DNA from: Scleroderma bovista
Taxonomy: Eukaryota > Basidiomycota > Agaricomycetes > Boletales > Sclerodermataceae
DNA: 64,000 nt
Reading direction: 5' to 3'
Assembly (NCBI GenBank): GCA_037178675.1
Contig: JAYMGJ010000283.1
Location: forward strand, 1-64,000
Part shown: positions 33,265 to 43,239 of the stretch, piece after piece
How positions within the stretch are numbered: position 1 is the first letter of the stretch
How the letters are laid out: each line of letters begins with the position of its first letter
Program-made: the position numbers and the translations under genes
Notes under the pieces: model-generated
Seen by the model: only the letters and a program-made list of their open reading frames with translations
What the model was told of the DNA's origin: nothing
Databases searched by the model: none

Positions 33265-33688
33265 AACAGTGCTCTAGAACCCTTCTTAGGAGCCCTAATA
33301 GAGTACAGAACCTTCCCCTTACTGCTCAAGGGAAGACTGCACTTCAGGAGCACCAAATTTTGTGTTTTTGCTCTACAGAAGCTCAATCCAAGGGATTTGT
33401 GACACTCTGTGACCAGCTGTGACTCTACTTGTCATTCCAGGCCCCCTGACACTGCTCTTCTGGTCGGATCAATTCTTTTATTATCCCCCAGCCACTCCCA
33501 TCAGTGGCACTGCTTCAGAAGCTCATCTCCAGATCTAAAGTTCAATCAATCACAGGTTGTGCTTCCCTTCTGTCTGAGTCACACAGAGTCACTCTGGCTC
33601 ACTCTGACTCACTCTGCTGTGCATTATTCATCCCCTCTTGGCATTACTAATCCCCATTACTCCCCTTACCAATCACTTACCAATCATC

Positions 33689-33873
33689 TATAGAAAGGTG
33701 GTGGTCTGCACAGGGAAGGTCTAGCCTGAAAGAAGGGAGAAGGAGAGCCTGTAGTGTAACCTCAGTATGCTGGCAAGCTACTGAGGGACTATGGTAACAG
33801 ACTCTACTGTATGTGCACTTTATGCTTATGTAAGTAAGTAAACAAACCATAACAGTTCTGTTTATCTCCAACA
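33689..33873 (-). repeat. 3' LTR of Copia-2
   Basis: 185 bp with TCATC before it and a GGGGGAG tract after it on plus coordinates. About three differences from the other LTR. Confidence 0.85.
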
Positions 33874-34871
33874 CTCCCCCATAAACAGAGTGGGGTAATG
33901 GATAGAAATGTATAGTAAAGTAATTCAATGAATGTACTTAGCTGAATGTTGTTCCCAACGAAAGTGTCCGTTTGATATGAATAATATTTGAGACTTGTTG
34001 ATGCGAAGGTTTGTTGAGTGTGTGACTTCCGCGTCATTACCCGATTTGGTAAGTCGTGTCATGCCCATATGCCTCTGCTGATTGCAGTGTGCAGATGACT
34101 TCATCCGTAGTCTCTGTTGTCACGCCAAGGCTCCCCTGGCATCCTGGATTCGAAGGTAGGTTTATTAAACCTTACTAACTGCGTTCTAGGTCTCCAGATC
34201 AACCATAATGTGTTATCATGTCCAAGGTAGGCGTTTCTGCCATTTCGCATTTGACTGATGTTTATAGGTATGATCTTGATGCGTCTGCATTGACGCCTGG
34301 GTCTATAGACCCCATAGGCTTGGTTCGGGATGTTCCTGGTGTCACGCACCAAACAGGTTTGGTACAGTGAACATGGAAGATAACGCCTATATTGAATGAT
34401 CCTTATGCGAAGGATAAGCACGACGGACCCTCATCGTAGCCATCTATCGCACAAGACGACTATCCTGATGCGAGAGATGAATGCCAATGCAGACAGTCAT
34501 CTATCGCATGAGAACCGCCAAGAAGCAGAAGAAACTGAAGGAATAACGTCAATTGTGGTATGAGAAAGGAATGCACACGTCTGCAGTCCAACTCCCATAC
34601 CAGAACGATCAAAGAAGCCGAAGAATTGATGGAGAAACGAAGGAGAAAGAGAAGAAATGATTTTTAGCGCCCAAATGTCATTTTTAGGCACCCAGTGCTG
34701 GCATTCCGATATTTTGAATAGCTCCATCGTTTCTGAAGCTATCAGGCACGTGACTATACTGTCAGAGAGCCTAGAACGTGGTCTATCTGCCTGTCAAGTT
34801 CCGATGCAAATCTGTTCATTTCCCACGGAGATATTCCCCCCGCAATCCAGACGTTCGCTTCATCGCTCACT

Positions 34872-35264
34872 ATGGAGTCCATATTTTCTCTGGATCATTT
34901 CTCCACTATTGCTGCAGATCTCTACTATGTCCTGCTCTTAGGACAGCCTCTCCCAGAGTTCCCGTGCACTGCCTGGCACATATCTTCCCAGCCTGCTCCC
35001 TCAGTCCCTCTCGTTCTTGGTCAGCGCGTTCTCCTCGTCAGTCCTGCGTCAAGGATGTACTTTGGTCATCTTAGGTCTATTGTCAAGCTTGAAAAGTCTT
35101 CTCTGGTTGTCTCTGTGTCCCCTGAGCCCTCAGCCTATGGTCCCTTCCTCCCAGATACTTGCCATGTCCATCTTCCTTTGTTGTTTGTCTCACTTCCCTG
35201 GATGCGTCGAATTCAATACTCTATCCGCTTCCCTACTTTCAGACGACGTCCCCCAGCACCATGA
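34872..35264 (+). CDS. Conserved R1 ORF in R1-c (130 aa), function unknown
   Basis: This is the reference copy of the ORF. The protein is rich in Leu, Ser and Pro with a central LVLGQRVLLVSPASRMYF and a basic end. There is no Cys cluster, catalytic motif or clear membrane span. Comparison with R2-b by eye shows roughly as many synonymous as non-synonymous differences, although synonymous sites are only about a quarter of positions. It lies about 600 bp upstream of the TATA box. Confidence 0.45.
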   Translation: MESIFSLDHFSTIAADLYYVLLLGQPLPEFPCTAWHISSQPAPSVPLVLGQRVLLVSPASRMYFGHLRSIVKLEKSSLVVSVSPEPSAYGPFLPDTCHVHLPLLFVSLPWMRRIQYSIRFPTFRRRPPAP

Positions 35265-35877
35265 CAGTTATTCCCCCCACTTTATAGTGCTATTAGGAAG
35301 AAGAACCTCTCTCATTCTTTCCCAGAAGAGAGCTCGTCAAGGGAGCCCATGGTTGTGCTTCAGCGGCACTAGAACACATGCACTATACCTTAGTGTATGC
35401 TGACCCCCCAAAAAGACCTCTGGACCCCTGGTACCCTTCTTGTGGCTGTTTTGTCTCGGATCAATCCCCCTATTAATCTCAGATCTTCCCCATTGTTGTC
35501 CCATCAAATTCCTGATGGTACACAGCTCCCCATCAAACTTCTTAGGCTGTGCATCAATGACTCCTTCTGCTGTGCAGTGACTCATCCCTTGCTTACTGAT
35601 GCTCTCTTGTCATCAGTATTACTCTATCCCTTTCGCATTTTTGGTATATTACTCAGCTGATGACTCACTCCCTTACCAATCAATCTTGTCATGCAGCTTA
35701 CTCATTCCTTTACTCAGCAGCTTATTCATGCTCCCTATGCTTACTCATTCCTGCTTATCCCTTGCTTACTGATTGCTTACAAACCCCTTACAAAGCTCTT
35801 ACCAATCCCTTACCAATCCTTGACAAATTCTGCTTACTCCCTTCTCTTTTTGTACTTTAATGCTGTGCCCCCCCATG

Positions 35878-35885
35878 TATTTAAA
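35878..35885 (+). promoter_or_regulatory. TATA box of R1-c
   Basis: TATTTAAA followed by CCCCTGGGCTCAGCCCAG, conserved in R1-a, R1-b and R1-d and at the same place as TATATAAA in R2. Confidence 0.45.
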
Positions 35886-37053
35886 CCCCTGGGCTCAGCC
35901 CAGTGAAAAAAGACCCAATTGCACAAAATTATCCCTCTCTCTGACTCTCTCAGTCAGTATCCCCTCAGCTCTTTGAGTCTTGTAGGCTTCAGTGAAGGTC
36001 TAAAGGCTCTAATATCTCAAGTTTATTCAGTCTATTCAAGTCCAAGTGTTTCTCTAGGCTCAAGCGGAGTCTAGCCAGTCAATCCTTCATCTCTCATTGC
36101 TTCTGGACGTCAGGAGCCCCCCTTGTCCCCTTGCTGCACCAATCTCTAGGTGTAGTATCGCTGTTTCAGTCTCAGTCAACCCAATACCCGCTTTGACACT
36201 TCCTAGGCTTTAGGAAGAGTCCAGACCCCTATCCCCTTCGTCATCTATTGCTCCTGTACCCCAGGAGTATCCTGCATCATCGTCTGCATCACCCTGTTGG
36301 TGTAGATCCCCTTCCCCCCTCCTCAGCACATCCTCTCTGGACACCGCGGAGGTAAACCACCACTCGCACTTTTTCGTAGTCCTTTGTTGGTGTTGTGTTT
36401 GGGTTATTACTCCGACCCAAATCCACACTTTGACTCACACCGGGTGGTTGCGTGGCGTGTGCACGTTCCAGGTAAGTCGTTTCGCATTCTGGTGTTTGGC
36501 TGATGTTTATTCGCTTGATCTTGAGCCTTCCACGTCGCCGTTGATGCCTGAGTCTAACGACTCCATAGGCTCGGTTCAGGGAGTTCTCGGGTGGCTGCAC
36601 CACGTGTGCACATCCCAGGTAAGTCGTTTTGCGTTGTTGCACTTTGCTGACTTGATCGCCATTTATTCGCTCAATCTTGAGTCTTCCACATCACGGTCGA
36701 CGCCTAATGAGTCCGTACAGACACCTTTCGTGTTGGACAGGTGGCCCAGATGACACTGGTAAGTTGTTTTGTCGCAAACTTGAGCTGTAGCATGTATGCT
36801 GACTCTCTGCAGCTAGCAGCGCTGCCTTCACTCATGTCGAGTGAATGCCGCTGCCACTCGTTGTGTCGCCCATGTTGCCGTCGCCTCCGTATCCATCACC
36901 ATTGCCATTGCCAGCCCTTTCGCTCTCGACACTGGGCGCAATCACCTCAACTCCGCTCTCAGGTCGTCCAAAGACAATTTTTCGCCTTGGTATCATGATC
37001 AGCGCATTCCACGGTACGTACATGTTTATACCGTCTGCGCTGACCTTTCTCCA

Positions 37054-37680
37054 TCAACTAGGAAGCTTGGGCGTCGTGATCTTGCGTGTCTCAGGTGAGT
37101 CTTGCATCCTCGACCTGATTCGACATGTTCTGATGATTTCTGCTTCGTTCACAGCCATTTCCATTGTGTTTCCAATGCAGTACGCCTGCGTGCATGCGCT
37201 CGACCCATCCGCACAGCTCCCACAGCCGTTTGGTTTGTCTGGGTGCCATCTCGTGGTCTCCATAGGTAAGTCTTGTGTTTTCAACTTGTTTCAACTTGTT
37301 CTGTCGCGTTCTGTCACGTTTACAGCCATTTGCGTGCCCGATCCCACACTGTGCACGTCTGTATGCACGCTCGATGTATCCGCGTGGCTCCCACAGCCAT
37401 TAGGCTCGTCTGGGTGCCATCTTGCAGTCCCTATAGGTGAGTTTGGTGTTTTCGAGTCGTTTGGAGGTTTTCTGATGATTTGCGGTGCGTCTGTAGTCAT
37501 TTCCGCATCATTTCCAATGCAGTACACATCCGTGCGTACGCTCGACACATCCGCGTGGCTGGTGCAGCCATTTGGCTCATCTACAACCCATCTTGTGGCC
37601 TCAATAGGTGAGTCTGGCAGTTTCTTGCGCTTTCAGGGTATGCTGATGATTTCTGTCATGTTTGCAGGTGTCATCATGTC
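37054..37680 (-). repeat. Tandem 170-180-bp coding repeats in the Copia-2 protein
   Basis: Three to four units, each encoding on the minus strand a segment like ARWHPDEPNGCGSHADTSS followed by a VHTDVHSVG-like part. One unit border carries TGA at 37291-37293 where Arg is expected. On the plus strand the units look like exon-intron cassettes, but the minus-strand protein repeat explains them better. Confidence 0.6.
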
Positions 37681-38101
37681 CGTCTCAACGCTTGGCATGT
37701 CCCAGTGTCCACTCGACACATCTGACTGGCTTCCAATGCCGTCCATTGTGTGTACAACATGTTTCACACCTTAAGCTCCCAGGTACGTCCCTGCACCCTC
37801 ACCATCGCTCATACCGTCCATTCCAGCACTGTTTGACACATCCAGAGTGTCCGTCCACCCTCTCGACCCATCTGTCTTGCCCATTGACCCATCCGTTCAG
37901 TTTCCAGCACCGTTCGCATCATCTGCATGCGATCTCATGCCTCCAAGGTGCACGCGCGGTATCCCACCACCGTCTGGGCTCTCTGACTCAATTGACACGA
38001 TTTCGAGTGTCTCCATCTCGTTCGAGACATCTGCAGGCTCGACTCCTTGGCCTGGATCGCCGTGCGCCATGCATAATTGCTGGCAACATTTGACTGGCGT
38101 T

Positions 38102-38370
38102 GTAGGGGGGGGTTGGGTGTTGCTGCTGCCTCAGGTGAGGCACGCTCGACCCAGGGGCTTCTGGAGGTCTGGCAGAGCTCCCAGGGACTGGGGAGACTAG
38201 AGGAAACTAGGGAGAGTAGAGGTGTTCAGTCACTCCAGGACTGAGATCAAACATATACAGAGGAAAGAGGGAAATTGCTTAGTAAGCTAAGTACAAGCCT
38301 ACATAGCTAAGGTAAGAGTCCAGTATCAGTACTACCAATCTACACACCTAGAGACAGGACTGTCTCTACA
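38102..38370 (-). repeat. 269-bp repeat inserted in the Copia-2 coding region
   Basis: Flanked by GCGTT at 38097-38101 and 38371-38375. On minus it starts TGTAGAGACAGTCCTG and ends in a C run. Its body matches 29040-29301 in the opposite orientation. It brings a stop into the Copia-2 frame. Confidence 0.65.
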
Positions 38371-39516
38371 GCGTTCGGACAACCACTTCCGCCTCATCAA
38401 CGCTCGCTCGCCTGCTTGTCCCCTTCTTGCAAGCCTCCGACTCAGCTCCATCAACATTTGCAAGCCTAACCTGCTCGCACGAACTGTCCACATGCTCAAC
38501 AGCTGCAGTTGACGCGTTCTCATTGCCGTTTGAGCCTTTCATCTCGCCGCTCGCACATCCTGTCCACTCCCCCTCAAGCAGCAGTCCATGTGCGCTAGGT
38601 ATGTTCTCGTTTGTGTTTTCATTGCGCTGATGGTTCTCTTCACAGTAAAATGTTGTTTGTTGGGGTCGTGACTCATGGTCGCCCTCCTCGTCGCCCTCAT
38701 CAACTCTATGGACCCTCTTCGCTGGTTCTCTGCCCAGTGCGGCCATTCTATTGACATCTGTGATCTTTCGTCTGCCCTCGTCGACTCCACAAGCCCTCTC
38801 TGCCAGGTCTCTGCCCAGCAAGGCCGTCCTGTCGACGTCCGCAATCTCTGGTGGCTCGGTCGTCTCGACCGTTCTGTTTGTGCACTCTGCCATCACGAGG
38901 CTCTCCGCTGCCTCCTGCTCACATGCACATGGCTGATCCTCAGTGGGTAGCCTTTGTGGTGTCGCTTGCAGCGAGTTTTGCAGTATGTTTTGCGGTTTGT
39001 GTGGCGCACTCTCAAGTAGGACAGTTGTCCCTACACTCTCGGCACTAGTGCCCTTTGCCGAAGCCTCTAGGCTCATGCGTGGGTCTTCAGTGCGTCCAAC
39101 GTTTCTGTCATCAACATCTTTGGTGCCTTGGGTGAGGTCTTTGGTACAAGGTGGGTCTTCCCGATCTGCACCAGTGGCAGCATTCTCGCTTGTAGGACTT
39201 TCTGCTGATGGATAATGTTTGTCCCCATTTGCGCAGGTCGTGAGTTTCTTTGTGCAGGGGTCCACAATTGGATCGCGGTCGCAGAAATATTTCACGAGGT
39301 ATTTAAAGACTTGATGCGTGGTGTTGCGACGAAGTCAGATGTAAATAGATATAGGGACAGTGTCATGGAGTAGCTTGTGTAATAGAGCATTGTACCCTTC
39401 CCAATCATATGTGCCGTCATCCGATGCGCCAGCTAATACGTCTAGCCAATTTCACGTGGCTGCGTACTCAAGCAACTTCACCCGGAAAATTTTCCAATTT
39501 TGTCCATCTTCTGCGA

Positions 39517-41618
39517 TGTGAGTCAAAGTGTGGATTTGGGTCGGAGTAATAACCCAAACACAACACCAACAAAGGACTACGAAAAAGTGCGAGTGGTGGT
39601 TTACCTCTGCGGTGTCCAGAGAGGATATGCTGAGGAGTGGGGAAGGGGATCTACACCAACAGGGTGATGCAGACGATGATGCAGGATACTCCTGGGGTAC
39701 AGGAGTAATAGAAGATGAAGGGGATAGGGGTCTGGACTCTTCCTAAAGCCTAGGAAGTGTCAAAGCAGGGATTGGGCTGACAGGGACTGAAGTAGCGATA
39801 CTACACCTAGAGGTTGGTGCAGCAAAGGGGCAGGGATGCCTCTGATGTCCAGAGGCGAGGAAGATTGACTGGTATGAAGCCTAGACTCTGCTTGAGCCTA
39901 GTATAAAGAATAGATCTTGAATAACTTGGATAAACTTGACAATATTGAGCCTTTAGACCTTCACTGAAGCCTACAAGGACTCAAGGACTGAAGGGATACT
40001 GATTGAGGGAGTCTGAGAGAGGGATAATTTCGTGCAATTCAGGTCTTTTTTCACTGGGCTGAGCCCAGGGGTTTAAATACATGGGGGGGCACAGCATTAA
40101 AGTACAAAAAGAGAAGGGAGTAAGCAGAATTTGTCAAGGATTGGTAAGGGATTGGTAAGAGCTTTGTAAGGGGTTTGTAAGCAATCAGTAAGCAAGGGAT
40201 AAGCAGGAATGAGTAAGCATAGGGAGCATGAATAAGCTGCTGAGTAAAGGAATGAGTAAGCTGCATGACAAGATTGATTGGTAAGGGAGTGAGCCATCAG
40301 CTGAGTAATATACCAAAAATGCGAAAGGGATAGAGTAATACTGATGACAAGAGAGCATCAGTAAGCAAGGGATGAGTCACTGCACAGCAGAAGGAGTCAT
40401 TGATGCACAGCCTAAGAAGTTTGATGGGGGGCTGTGTACCATCAGGAATTTGATGGGACAACAATGGGGAAGATCTGAGATTAATAGGGGGATTGATCCG
40501 AGACAAAACAGCCACAAGAAGGGTACCAGGGGTCCAGAGGTCTTTTTGGGGGGTCAGCATACACTAAGGTATAGTGCATGTGTTCTAGTGCCGCTGAAGC
40601 ACAACCATGGGCTCCCTTGATGAGCTCTCTTCTGGGAAAGAATGAGAGAGGGTTCTTCTTCCTAATAGCACTATAAAGTGGGGGGAATAACTGTCATGGT
40701 GCTGGGGGACATCGTCTGAAAGTAGGGAAGTGGATAGAGTATTGAATTCGACACATCCAGGGAAGCGAGACAAACGACAGAGGAAGATGGACATGGCAAG
40801 TATCTGGAAGGAAGGGACCATAGGCTGAGGGCTCAGGGGACACAGAGACAACCAGAGAAGACTTCTCAAGCTTGACAATAGACCTAAGATGACCAAAGTA
40901 CGTCCTTGATGCAGGACTGACGAGGAGAATGCGCTGACTGAGAACGAGAGGGACTGAGGGAGCAGGCTGGGAAGATATGTGCCAGGCAGTGCACGGGAAC
41001 TCTGGGAGAGGCTGTCCTAAGAGCAGGACATAGTGGAGATCTGCAGCAATAGTGGAGAAATGATCCAGAGAAAATATGGACTCCATAGTGAGCAATGAAG
41101 CGAACATCTGGATCGCAGGGGGAATATCTCCATGGGAAATGAATGGATTTGCGTCGAAACTTGACAGGCAGATAGACCACGTTCTAGGCTCTCTGATGGT
41201 ATAGTCATGTGCCTGATAGCTTTAGAAACGATGGAGCTATTCAAAATATCGGAATGCCGGCACTGGGCACCTAAAAATGACATTTGGGCGCTAAAAATCA
41301 TTTCTTCTCTTTCTCCTTCATTTCTCCATCAATTCTTCGGCTTCTTTGATCGTTCTGGTATGGGAGTTGGACTGCAGATGTGTGCATTCCTTTCTCATAC
41401 CACAATTGACGTTATTCCTTCAGTTTCTTCTGCTTCTTGGCAGTTCTCGTGCGATAGATGACTGTCTGCATTGGCATTCATCTCTCGCATCAGGATAGTC
41501 TTCTTGTGCGATAGATGGCTACGATGAGGGTCCGTCGTGCTTATCCTTCACATAAGGATCATTCGATATAGGCGTTATCTTCCATGTTCACTGTACCAAA
41601 CCTGTTTGGTGCATGACA
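39517..41618 (-). mobile_element. R1 repeat, copy R1-d, complete (2102 bp)
   Basis: Flanked by GCGA at 39513-39516 and 41619-41622, a perfect 4-bp duplication. It is inverted relative to R1-c and somewhat more diverged from it than R1-b is. It interrupts codon 8 of the Copia-2 gag-like frame. Confidence 0.88.
40694..41086 (-). CDS. Conserved R1 ORF in R1-d (130 codons), function unknown
   Basis: MESIFSLDHFSTIAADLH onward, open to the same stop as in R1-b and R1-c, with scattered substitutions such as LVLSQRILL for LVLGQRVLL. A further in-frame ATG lies 21 bp upstream at 41107. Confidence 0.4.
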   Translation of the reverse strand: MESIFSLDHFSTIAADLHYVLLLGQPLPEFPCTAWHISSQPAPSVPLVLSQRILLVSPASRTYFGHLRSIVKLEKSSLVVSVSPEPSAYGPFLPDTCHVHLPLSFVSLPWMCRIQYSIHFPTFRRCPPAP

Positions 41619-41706
41619 GCGAGTGCGGGAACTTTGACCATTTCACTTGATTTATCCAGTGGGTTCCTTTTCTCCTGGTATTCCTTTCCTTCTGGCTAGG
41701 CAGAGC

Positions 41707-41720
41707 CAGGGCTCATAACC
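41707..41720 (-). promoter_or_regulatory. Primer-binding site of Copia-2 (initiator tRNA-Met anticodon arm)
   Basis: GGTTATGAGCCCTG directly beside the 5' LTR, identical to the Copia-3 site at 14544-14557. Confidence 0.72.
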
Positions 41721-41905
41721 TATAGAAAGGTGGTGGTCTGCACAGGGAAGGTCTAGCCTGAAAGAAGGGAGAAGGAGAGCCTGTAGTGTAACCTCAGTAT
41801 GCTGGCAAGCTACTGAGGGACTATGGTAACAGCCTCTACTGTATGTGTGCTTTATGCTTATGTAAGTAAGTAAACAAACCATAACAGTTCTGTTTATCTC
41901 CAACA
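41721..41905 (-). repeat. 5' LTR of Copia-2
   Basis: 185 bp, same ends, followed by TCATC (41906-41910). Confidence 0.85.
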
Positions 41906-42238
41906 TCATCCTTCAAATCATGCTTACCATGCTGCTTATCAATTCATGACTCATGCCCCTATGATTCATATGCATTATGTCATTGCATATGCTCATTTAG
42001 CTTTGATCTACTCATCCCATGCTTTCCCCCCCTCTCTTTTGGGCCCCATGCAATGATTTTTCCATATTCCTGGTTATGCACCCCTTTATACCTATGTTTT
42101 TGCTCTTTCCCTTGGCTCAGCAGCTTGTTCAGGCTCTCCCCATCGATGATTCAGCCTGATTACACTGCTTATCAATCGCTTACCAATTTCTTACCAAGCA
42201 CTTAGTCATTTGTGCTTACAGGGCCACAGCCCCTCCTG

Positions 42239-42292
42239 TATATAAACCAGCAGCCAAAGGCTGCAGGAAGTGTCTGCTTCCCCCTCAATAAA
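42239..42292 (+). promoter_or_regulatory. Core promoter and poly(A) signal of R2-b
   Basis: TATATAAA at 42239-42246 and AATAAA at 42287-42292, the same spacing as in R2-a. Confidence 0.5.
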
Positions 42293-42816
42293 GCGACCAC
42301 ATTCACTCTCTCACTGTCTATAAGCTCTATCTCTGTCTTTGGACTTGTAGGTCACCCAGTGCTGGCCTAAAGCTCCTATATTGCTGTTTATCAGATATAT
42401 CTTGTATCTGATCATTTCTCTAGGCTCAAGCACAGTCTAGCATCTCCATCCACTCTATCCCATCACTGTCCATTGCATTCTTGAAGCAGGAGCTGTCCCC
42501 TTGCTTCCCCTCTGCTCTGTCACTGCTGTTACACCCCTGTTGCTGTTCTATCATTGCTCCTCAATCCCAGGACTCTTCCTAACCACTGTGGTAGGCTGAA
42601 GAGGAGTCAATCCCATCCCAAGTTGCATCCCATCCCCATCAGAAGCCCTTCCCTTCCCTCCTGCATCCTGCCTGAAGGCGTGCAGCACATTCCCCTGCAG
42701 AGATTACATTCCAGAAACGCAAAGGAAGACCACCACTCACATTTTGCTGTCATTTGGTGTTGGTTGTTGGTTGTTCTGACCTCTTCCCTCACTTAGGTGC
42801 ACACCAAACTCACTGT

Positions 42817-43236
42817 GGAGAATCTCCCACCTGCTGTGGAGAATCCCTGACCCACCTTGGAGAATCCCTGACCTGCTGTGGAGAACCCCTGACCCATGGT
42901 GGAGAATCCCCAACCCACTGTGGAGAATCCCCGACCTGCTGTGGGGAATCCCCAGCCCACCTTGGAGAATCCCCAACCTGCTGTGGAGAATCCCTGACCC
43001 ACTGTGGAGAATCCCTGACCCACTGTGGAGAATCCCCAACCTGCTGTGGAGAATCCCCAGCCCACCTTGGAGAATCCCTGACCCACTGTGGAGAATCCCC
43101 AGCCCACCTTGGAGAATCCCTGACCTGCTGTGGAGAATCTCTGACCCATGGTGGAGAATCCCTGACCCACCTTGGAGAATCCCCAGCCCATCTTGGAGAT
43201 TCTCCATTGTGCTTTGGAAAATCCTTGGCCAATCTT
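42817..43236 (+). repeat. 21-bp minisatellite, about 20 units
   Basis: The unit is close to TGGAGAATCCCTGACCCAC plus two bases. As 21 is divisible by three and the units contain no stops, long frames are open on both strands (GESLTHC-type heptads on plus). The array sits at the end of R2-b. I see no reason to call it coding. Confidence 0.85.
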
Positions 43237-43239
43237 GGT

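Larger units (their letters stand above)
34340..36439 (+). mobile_element. R1 repeat, copy R1-c, complete (2100 bp)
   Basis: TGTCACGCACCAAACAGG to TTTGACTCACA, flanked by CTGG (34336-34339) and CCGG (36440-36443), a 4-bp duplication with one C-to-T change. From 5' to 3' it holds the ORF at 34872, a stretch rich in TTACCAATC and TTACTCATTCC, TATTTAAA at 35878-35885, and a 550-bp tail. It interrupts the C-terminal repeats of the Copia-2 protein. Confidence 0.85.
34101..41641 (-). pseudogene. Copia-2 gag-like, repeat-rich protein, broken by R1-c, R1-d and a 269-bp insert
   Basis: The ATG at 41641 opens MVKVPALA; R1-d is inserted in codon 8, and the frame resumes at 39512 as EDGQNWKIFRVKLLEYAAT, a UBN2-type gag start. 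TGA codons lie at 39452-39454 and 39335-39337. An acidic Thr/Glu-rich part (38371-39295) follows. The 269-bp repeat interrupts at 38370, then the frame continues (PVKCCQQLCMAHGDPG). A tandem-repeat part (about 37054-37680) and a C-terminal part with TYLGCAHVVQPP-type repeats follow, split by R1-c, ending EPWRDNRDYG at 34101. I recall similar multi-copy hypothetical proteins from Agaricomycetes. Phase changes between segments may be frameshifts or introns. Confidence 0.65.
33689..41905 (-). mobile_element. Copia-2: 8.2-kb LTR element without RT, carrying two R1 copies and a 269-bp repeat
   Basis: Two 185-bp LTRs (33689-33873, 41721-41905) start TGTTGGAGATAAAC and end CCTTTCTATA on the minus strand, an unusual TA end. 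Target duplication TCATC is at 33684-33688 and 41906-41910, inside R2-b. The primer-binding site is next to the right LTR and the purine tract GGGGGAG next to the left one. With R1-c, R1-d and the 269-bp insert removed, about 3.4 kb of internal sequence remains, holding one decayed gag-like frame and no RT, integrase or protease. It is probably a non-autonomous element moved in trans. Confidence 0.85.
32625..42800 (+). mobile_element. R2 repeat, copy R2-b, split by Copia-2 (5' truncated)
   Basis: The left part 32625-33688 holds the conserved ORF and the TTACCAATC-rich stretch. The right part 41911 to about 42800 holds the TATA box, the poly(A) signal and a TC-rich tail. The two are separated by Copia-2 and rejoin across its TCATC duplication, which matches the uninterrupted order in R2-a. 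The start motif is missing: the repeat begins abruptly near 32625 against the zinc-finger gene. The exact right end before the 21-bp array is uncertain. Confidence 0.65.

Noticed and set aside
34140..34160. tRNA-like TGGATTCGAA word
   Set aside because: No acceptor stem, D-arm or anticodon arm can be built around it. I found no convincing tRNA or rRNA gene in the window.
34778..35074. 98-codon frame MVYLPVKF... overlapping the conserved R1 ORF
   Set aside because: It exists only in R1 copies and not in R2, while the MES... frame is kept in both.
36990..37680. Regular exon-intron cassettes on the plus strand (GGTAAGT/GGTGAGT ... CAG every 170-180 bp)
   Set aside because: The minus strand encodes a clear protein repeat (RWHPDEPNGCGSHAD type) continuous with the Copia-2 protein, so the splice-like words are by-products of the coding repeat.
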